DNA from: Acanthaster planci
Taxonomy: Eukaryota > Echinodermata > Asteroidea > Valvatida > Acanthasteridae
Length of the DNA: 27,166 nt
Assembly: GCF_001949145.1 (NCBI RefSeq)
Contig: NW_019091771.1
Span: 23,880-51,045 of the forward strand
Reading direction: 5' to 3'
A model generated the notes under the pieces. The model worked only from the letters and a program-made list of their open reading frames with translations, did no database searches and was not told where the DNA came from. A program made the translations under genes and the position numbers. Position 1 is the first letter of the stretch. Each line of letters opens with the position of its first letter. This document shows, piece by piece, positions 21,324-27,166 of this stretch.

Positions 21324-21639
21324 TATAAACTTTTTCAATGAAAATGTTATATTTCGGACCAGTCTCAGAGGGTTTGTACACGGGGTGTACATGTGAAATG
21401 AACTTCATGTATAGAACTCTTTCCCCCGATTTTTACCAAAACAACTTAAGTAATATTCACCTTATTGGATATCATTGCTGTGACGTGAAAGAGGGCGCTA
21501 GTCACTAGGCACGGTGCAAAGTTATAGATGGCGCTCTGCCCAGTAACAGAGGCAGATAGGGGGCGCGTAGTTGTGTGTTAAGCAAGCGCGGCGCATAGGC
21601 TCCGCCTTGTGCGTTTTGTGGTCATAGCAGTGCGAAAGC

Positions 21640-21647
21640 TATAAAAG
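21640..21647 (+). promoter_or_regulatory. TATA box before repeat copy A
   Basis: TATAAAAG in a GC-rich setting (AAGCTATAAAAGGCGCGCG) lies 23 nt before the conserved CAAAGATT start of the repeat at 21671. A similar TATA word stands at about the same distance before the inverted copy at the other side. Confidence 0.5.
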
Positions 21648-21670
21648 GCGCGCGCATGCCTAGTCGTCAT

Positions 21671-21838
21671 CAAAGATTATATAGCGCTGCCCAGCGGCGC
21701 AAGATGGGGAACTGACCATCCCGCATGTGTTAATTTCATGGAGGTCACGATCTGCCATTTTGGTGTGCAAATGGCGAGCTGTTTGTACACGTGACATATG
21801 GCGGCGGGAAGCTCTATCCAAGAAAACGGGGCAGTAAG
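21671..21838 (+). repeat. GC-rich repeat, copy A
   Basis: It begins CAAAGATTATATAGCGC and holds an imperfect hairpin (GCGCTGC/GCGGCGC), GCGCAAGATGGGGAACTG, then GCCATTTTGGTGTGCAAAT and CATATGGCGGCGGGAAGC. It is nearly identical to copy B 273 bp downstream. AAGATGG and ATATGGCGGC resemble YY1-type sites. The minus-strand open frame across copies A and B is an artefact of the duplication. Confidence 0.8.
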
Positions 21839-21840
21839 GN

Positions 21841-21864
21841 TGGTTCGGCTGAACTGCCGAACCA
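21841..21864. repeat. Perfect 9-bp inverted repeat next to an ambiguous base
   Basis: TGGTTCGGC, six bases, then GCCGAACCA. A single N at 21840 abuts it. It lies between repeat copies A and B. Confidence 0.7.
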
Positions 21865-21943
21865 GCTAACAAGAAATCTGTCTGCAGCCCTAACCAAAAC
21901 GCTGTATACATTTTCCAGCAAGACCAAGATGATGCAGTTGTGA

Positions 21944-22111
21944 CCAAAGATTGCATAGCGCCGTGCAGGGGCGCAAGATGGGGAACTGACCATCCCGCAT
22001 GTGTTAATTTTATGGAGTCACGATCTGCCATTTTGGTGTGCAAATTGCGAGCTGTTTGTACACGCGACATATGGCGGCGGGAGGCTCTATCCACGAAAAA
22101 GGGGCAATAAG
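21944..22111 (+). repeat. GC-rich repeat, copy B
   Basis: A direct copy of the preceding repeat with few differences (CCAAAGATTGCATAGCGCCG, GCGCAAGATGGGGAACTG, GCCATTTTGGTGTGCAAAT, CATATGGCGGCGGGAGGC). It has no TATA word upstream. Its end, CAATAAGGTGAATATT, is the reverse complement of 21453-21468, so a short inverted repeat brackets both copies. Confidence 0.8.
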
Positions 22112-22689
22112 GTGAATATTTACCCCCAATTAAGATTGGAACTTATATTTATCATAAATACAAATGTGTAACATCACAACTTAAAACCGTTGGAGATGAA
22201 ATCGGAGAATTTTGGTGTGTTCTGTGTGGTTACATTCTCTGGGTTGCGGCTGTCGGATCATGCAGCAATCTTAAACACAAGTTGTAGCCTAGGCCCTACA
22301 TACATGTTTCTCGTACGCCAGAGGGCAGATACCCCACGGCACCTTTCATTACAAATTGCACTGGTTATTCTGTGGAAGATCTGTTTCTGTTCTGAATACC
22401 TGTTCACAGAGATTACAGAAGTCAACAAAGGAATGTGACAGCACCATAAGTGACCCAGAATCTTATTTTGTAGTATCCCATGCTTTGTTGTGTATAAACA
22501 GGAGGGATGGATTATGTAAAATTGCTTCGGGTGACAACAAAGCCAATCTGCACTGGTCATACTGAAAAGGAACAACATGACTCCTCAGGCTTTTACATCA
22601 CTGGTAACCAGCTATGGATGGTATCAAGAACAGGGTGGGTAACAGGTGTTGTTGGGGCCCTATTCTCTGTGAAAGAGAGCTCAATGTTA

Positions 22690-24830
22690 GCATGAATCTA
22701 TCAGAGCCTGCTACACACCAAACCTAACCTGGGATGTAGTTGGGTTGTCACAAAACCCACACTTCCGCTTTATTGTTGAAAAAAGATTTTCAACTACATC
22801 GTGGTTGAATCTACCTGTTAAAGAAATTTCACACTATCACGTGTTTTCATGTCATTTCAAAGCTGGAGAAGGGAAGAAATATTCAAAATCCATACCTTTA
22901 ATACACAGACCATTTTTCAATCCAACAATTTCCAAACTTTAAAGCCATGGTGTACAAGTACTTAAAAACGATGTATGGTTTGTTCCGTCTGACATAGGTC
23001 TCTTCAAAACCTGCTTCTTATCTCAGGTCCTGCTGTTAAATGCATCAAACAAGTTATCGAATGATTTTTTCGAACTCTAAAGTGTAGGCAGCTTCAGCAG
23101 GGAGCTTCCCATGAGAAGTACAAGTGTAGATGCCTGCTGCAACGGTATGACACAAGACCTGTGCTGCCTTATTCACTCTCAATTTTTGAGAAGTTGTCAA
23201 AGGGACCTCGTGAAAGTTTAGATGCCATACGAATGGGCATTTGTGAATCACACTCCCCAAAAAATCAAATGTAGGACCATTTTACATGTCCAGTGGCCCC
23301 CTCTGAATCCTTAGACATGTATCTAAGAAGGTAGTTATGTAAGTTTGATCTTGTATTCTTAGTTAAGGAAATGAGGCTGATAAAACTACAAAAGACCTTT
23401 TTTTCATCAAGCAAAAAGTATGGTTTTCCTCTGAAATTGCAAGTGTATTGTACAGTTTCACATTACTGCATCCTTTGTCGCATACAATCAATTTCAGAAT
23501 CAAGAGACAAGAAAATTACTTTGCATAACACCATCTTCTACCTCTAACATTTACACACCTTGATGAGTTGCGTATTTGTCAATTTGAGAAGCAAAGAAAA
23601 ACAGCTGGTTCATCCATGTACCGAGGAGCACCTTTGATGAGGTTGCTCCTGATTTCAGCTGGAGTGGTAATACGTGAGAGGATGTTCTGAAGCCGTTGCA
23701 CTTTCTCTCTCAGTCGAGATGTTTTGACTCTTTCCTTGAGCAGAGCTTTTTCGGTTTTCCTATGATGAATGCCATCTTCAGTTAAGGGACCATCTACTAT
23801 GATCGTGTGCAACATTTTTTAGTCAAAGAATACATATATGCATATATAAATCAAGCATCCATTGGCTGAACCCCCATATTGCCCATTAACTTTAACTCAA
23901 ATTCAGCGTTCAGCCAATGGGCACGTGTAATGTGTAATGGGTCCGTGTGATGACAAAGTCACTGATGAACTTGAATGTACAGACAAAGATTGATAGGCAA
24001 TTTTAATTGTATATACACATATATAATGATACATGTACGTATATCTGTATATATTTATTTTCTTTTGGCCAGTTTTAGTGGACTTTTTTATGTCCTATCT
24101 GGCTCAAGCTTCCTTTAGCATCCTCATTTTTATCGTTGAGGTGTCACAAGTTTTGGTGGGTTTGGGACCTCAAACATTGTGGGCACTTCATTCCATTTCA
24201 GCTTGTTTGGAGGTGATTGGTAAACTGACTGGGTTCAAAATAATTGGAACACAGGCAGAAGTTTGTGTAGAGACACCATTGGGCTCTCTTCAGAAGATCC
24301 TTCCTGTGGGTGTTTTGAACTTAGAATTGGCATCTGTAATGAAATGGAAACATCAAATAAAATGTAAGCACATAGTAAAATTCAAGCGCAGTTTCTGCGC
24401 TTTTGTTGTTTTAACTGTCCATACTGTCTGTGAAATAAAGAAAGCTTGATAAAACTCCTAAAGAAGGTGGTGTGGTTTTCATCCTTTGTCCAATATGCCA
24501 GTAGATATTTGTAGTGTATGCCTAGGTGTTTAGTAGAATGTTAAGCTAATTACAATGTACATGCATTCACGGGTCAGAGGCTCATTACAAATATGAACGT
24601 CATTAATTTAGGGGCTCAATCTAGCTTGAGCTATGTGTTGATTTTTGCCGCTATTGTATGCCTATTTTTTGGTAAATTTCACTTTGCACTATTTAAATTA
24701 CTTCTTGCCTTTCTTTGTTCTTGGGAAAATATGAGAATGATAGTTCCGAGCTTTTCTTGAACCTGCTTTTGCTGTTGATGCATAGACCTGGAGGAGAAAA
24801 ATGGTTGATGGCTGCACACGTTGACGACAT
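22690..24830 (-). pseudogene. THAP-domain P-element-like transposase remnant
   Basis: Five in-order pieces are visible on the minus strand. (1) 24830-24693: an ATG, then STCAAIN and LSFSYFPKNKERQE, a THAP start; GTAATT may be a donor. (2) about 24290-24140, after an acceptor-like TTTCATTACAG: LCSNYFEPSQFTN, a frame shift, then KLKWNEVPTMFEVPNPPK, the second half of a THAP zinc-binding domain. (3) 23815-23579: a Leu/Lys/Arg-rich coiled-coil-like part. (4) about 23220-22980: AAQVLCHTVAAG, GKLPAEAAYTLEF, a frame shift, FDNLFDAFNSRT. (5) about 22830-22740: VVENLFSTIKRK and DNPTTSQV. These match conserved blocks of P-element/THAP9-type transposases as I know them. Several stops and shifts make it non-functional. 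Confidence 0.7.
23859..23920. repeat. Perfect 13-bp inverted repeat carrying opposed CCAAT boxes
   Basis: CCATTGGCTGAAC (23859-23871) and GTTCAGCCAATGG (23908-23920) are exact reverse complements separated by 36 bp. They lie in the non-coding gap between the THAP part and the coiled-coil part of the transposase remnant, probably an intron or a small insertion. Confidence 0.75.
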
Positions 24831-24885
24831 TGTGCTTCGCGATCCATGCATACACAGAGCGCCGCCCAGAAACGCGCATATACTG

Positions 24886-24986
24886 TGGCGCAATATCACA
24901 CCAAAATGGCGCCCATGGCGATTACGCGTTTCAGTGGAGAGTTGCCCATCTTGCGCCGCGGAGCGGCGCTATACAATCTTTGGTTG
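24886..24986 (-). repeat. GC-rich repeat, copy C (inverted, diverged)
   Basis: On the minus strand it reads CCAAAGATTGTATAGCGCCG, a perfect GCGCCGC/GCGGCGC hairpin, GCGCAAGATGGGCAACT, then after a divergent part GCGCCATTTTGGTGTG. It is the inverted partner of copies A and B. It lies just 5' of the ATG of the THAP transposase remnant, so it may have served as that gene's 5' untranslated region. Confidence 0.75.
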
Positions 24987-25003
24987 TGACGTAGCTTCTT
25001 GCA

Positions 25004-25011
25004 TATTTATA
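25004..25011 (-). promoter_or_regulatory. TATA box before repeat copy C
   Basis: TATAAATA on the minus strand lies 20 nt before the CAAAGATT of copy C, mirroring the TATAAAAG before copy A. It would direct transcription into the THAP transposase remnant. Confidence 0.45.
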
Positions 25012-25440
25012 AATCAATGCTGAAGAACAGTTTCATACGGAAATTGTGTATTGCTTACCTGTTAAGCATCAGCTTTGCTATGGCCCTCAATCCGGGGTTC
25101 TTCTTCAGCGATGCCACTAGCCTATGCAAAAAAATCTGAAAATCAACAAATCCACAGCGCTTTGCACGGTGTCGGTTTTATGCGTATTAATGCATGGGTC
25201 TGCGTGCATGTACATGTACACAATGTGCATCTTCATCGTGTAGTCATCTATAAAAACAAAAAAAGTTCTTTCTTGATCATCGCTGGTCGATCACAGAAAT
25301 GAGTTGCAGCCTATATGTAGGCCAGCCTGCTGTATTTTACTCAAAAAGATACGTACTTTTTTTTTTTTTAGTTTGGCCGATCAGGCAGGCCATGTCATAA
25401 ATTTGCTTGATCGAATTGGATCAACACTTGCCAAAGATTT

Positions 25441-25707
25441 TGTAGCGTGTCCCACTGCACAGGGTTCGACGCTGTAAGAACGACACTCAGGTGCAACTCA
25501 CAAAAATCTCTCCTTTATTCTGTCGCAATCTGACAGCACCACAATGTACTCTTCCGACAAGCTCTTCACAACATGGCGCCTGACAGCAGGGACTGCGCAG
25601 GCGCGAGGCGGGAAAACCGCGGGCCATTCGCAACCAGCGCGGGCAGTCAGCCAACTCCATGCGGGTCCGAGCTGGCGCCCCCACCGGCCGGACCTGCCGG
25701 CGCTACA
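25441..25707 (-). repeat. 3' LTR of the retrotransposon
   Basis: The 267-bp segment starts (minus strand) TGTAGCGCCGG and ends ACACGCTACA, with 7-bp terminal inverted repeats TGTAGCG/CGCTACA. It contains AATAAA (minus strand, 25519-25514), the expected polyadenylation signal. GATTT at 25436-25440 would be the 5-bp target duplication, but the partner lies outside the window. Confidence 0.8.
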
Positions 25708-25720
25708 CCACCCCCTCCGA
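25708..25720 (-). other. Polypurine tract
   Basis: On the minus strand TCGGAGGGGGTGG directly abuts the TG of the LTR, the position where plus-strand DNA synthesis is primed in LTR retrotransposons. Confidence 0.75.
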
Positions 25721-26189
25721 GGACTTTTGTTCGTCCCCGAACGAGGCGGCGCAACCCGGCGGGCCAGCCCGAGGCCATCCCGGTCGCCCCTGCGCAGCTT
25801 ACAAAGAGTGAAACCAAACAACGAGTACAGTCTGGTGGGTTCCAAGGGTCTTCTCCGCTACCATGGGGAGGATCCAGGGGTCCAGTGTGGAGGAGACTCC
25901 GGTCGCCATGGTGCCCCCTGATGTTTCTTCGTTGCTCCTGGGGGACGGACTCCGGTGGGTGGTGCAGGGGGCTCCCGTTGGACCTCCGACCGCCACTGGC
26001 TGTGGTGGAGGGGTGGATCCATCGTGGTGTCTGCATCTCTGGTGGCCCGCTCCTCTTGTAGGGTGGCTCGCACCCCCAGTTGCAGGCGGACCCCTCCCGC
26101 ATACGTCACCCACGAGCCGGGGGGCAGACTCCGACGGCCCCCACTCCAAACTGGGACTGGGGGTTCTACCTCGGTCTGCGTCCCCGTCC
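25721..26189 (-). other. GC-rich stretch between the zinc-finger frame and the polypurine tract
   Basis: Several overlapping frames are open on both strands because stop codons are rare at this GC content. None shows a recognisable domain. I treat the segment as the untranslated or degenerate 3' part of the retrotransposon. Confidence 0.5.
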
Positions 26190-26675
26190 CTACTGAGCGA
26201 CGCAGGGGGGCGGCTCCGGCCGCAGTGGCCACCGAGGGGCCCGAGGGCCCGGGGCCGCACTGGAAGGCGAGTCCGACTGGTCTCGTTGTTCTGGCTGGCC
26301 CCGCGACCCCCACCTTCGGCACCGAGGGCTCACCCGCGGCAGCCAACCAGGGGCGGGTCCGAGTGGCTCCCTCCGGAGGACCAGCAGGGGGGAGTGACTG
26401 CTCCATGGGGAACTCGTCACCCCCAACTCCCCGCCACTGGCGTAGACCTCCGGGACGTCAGGATCCTCCGCCCGGATCTGGCCGACGAGGACATGGTCGC
26501 AGTGTTGGTCTTGCCGATCCCGCATGTCTGAGCGGAAGAAGCATCGGCCACACCCCCGCTCACAGGTATAGGGCCGGGCGGCAAACAGCTCTGGACAAGC
26601 CGTCCTCAGGTGTCGCCGCAAATTGGTCCGCTGACGGAATTCCCGTCGACAGTGGGGGCAGGCCAACCGGTCCAT
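26190..26675 (-). CDS. Extra zinc-finger reading frame of the retrotransposon, downstream of pol
   Basis: From ATG at 26675 the frame encodes MDRLACPHCRREF, then LRRHLRTAC, which is a C-x2-C-x12-H-x4-C finger. A second Cys-rich unit follows (CERGCGRC, then HCDH after 12 residues), which could be another finger. The remaining 90 or so residues are Pro/Arg/Ser-rich without a recognised domain. The frame differs from pol and is open upstream to 26888, overlapping the pol end, so it could be reached by frameshift, re-initiation or splicing. The position is where env sits in some relatives, but nothing envelope-like (signal peptide, membrane segment) is seen. Nucleic-acid binding is a reasonable inference. 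Confidence 0.6.
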   Translation of the reverse strand: MDRLACPHCRREFRQRTNLRRHLRTACPELFAARPYTCERGCGRCFFRSDMRDRQDQHCDHVLVGQIRAEDPDVPEVYASGGELGVTSSPWSSHSPLLVLRREPLGPAPGWLPRVSPRCRRWGSRGQPEQRDQSDSPSSAAPGPRAPRWPLRPEPPPCVAQ

Positions 26676-26784
26676 CTTGGGGAGAGAAACAGAGGGAGAT
26701 TCAGGAGTTAGTGTGGAGCAGAATCGCGCCAGGTGCCGAACCCGCCTCCCCTTGCGAGTCACGCGTGCTCCCCCCGCCTCCGGC

Positions 26785-27166
26785 TCACACGGCAATGGCT
26801 CCGCCAGCGCGCTGCCTCCCTGGCTGCTTGTGTCTAAATTCTCCCCATTCGACACGCCGCCGCTCCCACCATCCAAGCTGCACCTCACCCGGGTAGCGTT
26901 TGAGCCGATTGCGATGCACGATTTGAGCCTTCGCTCGGGCGCAACGCTACACTTTGTAGGTCACGTCGTTGAGGCGTTGTAGCACCGCGAAGGGTCCGTC
27001 CCACCACCGTTGCAGCTTGGGGGAGCAGCCGACCTTCTTCTTTGGGGTGAAAAGCCAAACAGCCTGGCCGGGCTCGAACCCACCCTCCTTGGCGCGACGG
27101 TCATCCTGCTGCTTCTGGTGGCTCTGAGTCCGCCTCAGGTGTCGCCGGGCAAACTCGTGGGCCCGT
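26785..27166 (-). pseudogene. Ty3/gypsy pol, integrase C-terminal end (partial, in-frame stop)
   Basis: The minus strand reads RRAKEGGFEPGQAVWLF, CSPKLQRWWDGPFAVLQRLN and DVTYKV. This is the GPF/Y module near the end of Ty3/gypsy integrases, with the W-W-GP-F-V-R-L-N-V-Y pattern. A TAG stop at 26949-26947 follows, after which the same frame continues with RCARAKAQIVHRNRLKRYPG, the usual family ending, to TGA at 26787-26785. The stop is therefore most likely a nonsense change in this copy, unless the family ends pol here. The N-terminal part of the polyprotein lies outside the window. Confidence 0.8.

Larger units (their letters stand above)
21671..24986 (-). mobile_element. Decayed P-element/THAP9-like DNA transposon, about 3.3 kb
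   Basis: The GC-rich repeat (copies A and B) occurs in inverted, diverged form at about 24886-24986. Between them, on the minus strand, lie fragments of a THAP-type transposase. Inverted ends around a transposase gene are what a P-type transposon would look like. The doubled left end suggests a rearrangement or a second insertion. Boundaries are approximate because I could not find the 8-bp target duplication typical of P elements. Confidence 0.6.
25441..27166 (-). mobile_element. Ty3/gypsy-type LTR retrotransposon, 3' part (runs off the window)
   Basis: Read on the minus strand: C-terminus of the integrase, an extra zinc-finger frame, a non-coding or low-complexity GC-rich stretch, a polypurine tract and the 3' LTR. 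GC content is far above that of the surrounding DNA, so this looks like a fairly young insertion from a GC-biased family. Most of pol, gag, the primer-binding site and the 5' LTR lie beyond 27166. Several plus-strand open frames of 100-300 codons across this area are shadows produced by high GC. Confidence 0.85.

Noticed and set aside
21660-22094. 144-codon minus-strand frame with an internal repeat
   Set aside because: The repeat in the protein merely mirrors the two copies of the GC-rich DNA repeat, and an ambiguous base lies inside. The motifs are nucleic-acid features.
25544-26982. Several plus-strand Pro/Arg/Gly-rich frames of 100-310 codons
   Set aside because: They arise from high GC content in the retrotransposon. 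The minus strand has the integrase and zinc-finger frames, the polypurine tract and the LTR polarity.
1-27166. tRNA, rRNA, CRISPR array or bacterial operon signals
   Set aside because: No cloverleaf with A and B boxes, no rRNA-like sequence and no spaced direct repeats of CRISPR type were found by eye. The splice structure shows a eukaryote. The B-box-like words near 25462 and 27079 belong to the retrotransposon.

Overview
The window reads as nuclear DNA of a marine deuterostome-like invertebrate (echinoderm or hemichordate type is my best guess). It is AT-rich and intron-bearing, has GT/AG splice sites, and is full of small inverted-repeat transposons and decayed mobile elements. Short GGCC-centred words such as TAGGCC recur, which I associate with echinoderm-type genomes; that is an impression, not a measurement.

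Layout. 1-8.58 kb: no gene that I can support, one 244-bp inverted-repeat element (4082-4325). 8.58-8.84 kb: a second inverted-repeat element just upstream of the main gene. 8.96-17.2 kb, plus strand: one gene of about 13 coding exons for a transmembrane mucin-like protein. It has a signal peptide, long Thr-rich repeat exons interrupted by an 853-base assembly gap, two EGF-like domains, a SEA domain with a conserved G-S cleavage-type motif, a third EGF-like domain, one transmembrane helix and a Tyr-rich cytoplasmic tail of about 110 residues. All exon phases join into one open frame of about 1192 codons (counting the gap at its stated length). The order resembles vertebrate membrane mucins of the MUC3/12/17 type, with an extra EGF-like module before SEA.

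17.2-20.0 kb: no supported gene. 20.0-27.2 kb: a cluster of mobile elements. It holds a 541-bp inverted-repeat element with an internal duplication, a 187-bp pogo/Tigger-like MITE with TA target duplication, a decayed THAP/P-element-like transposase on the minus strand (about 22.7-24.8 kb) bracketed by inverted copies of a GC-rich, TATA-preceded repeat, and the 3' part of a GC-rich Ty3/gypsy retrotransposon on the minus strand. The last has a 267-bp LTR, a polypurine tract, the integrase C-terminus and an additional zinc-finger reading frame between pol and the LTR.

Most other open frames are antisense or frame-shifted shadows of the Thr repeats or of the GC-rich retroelement. I could run no search; family calls rest on motifs read by eye.
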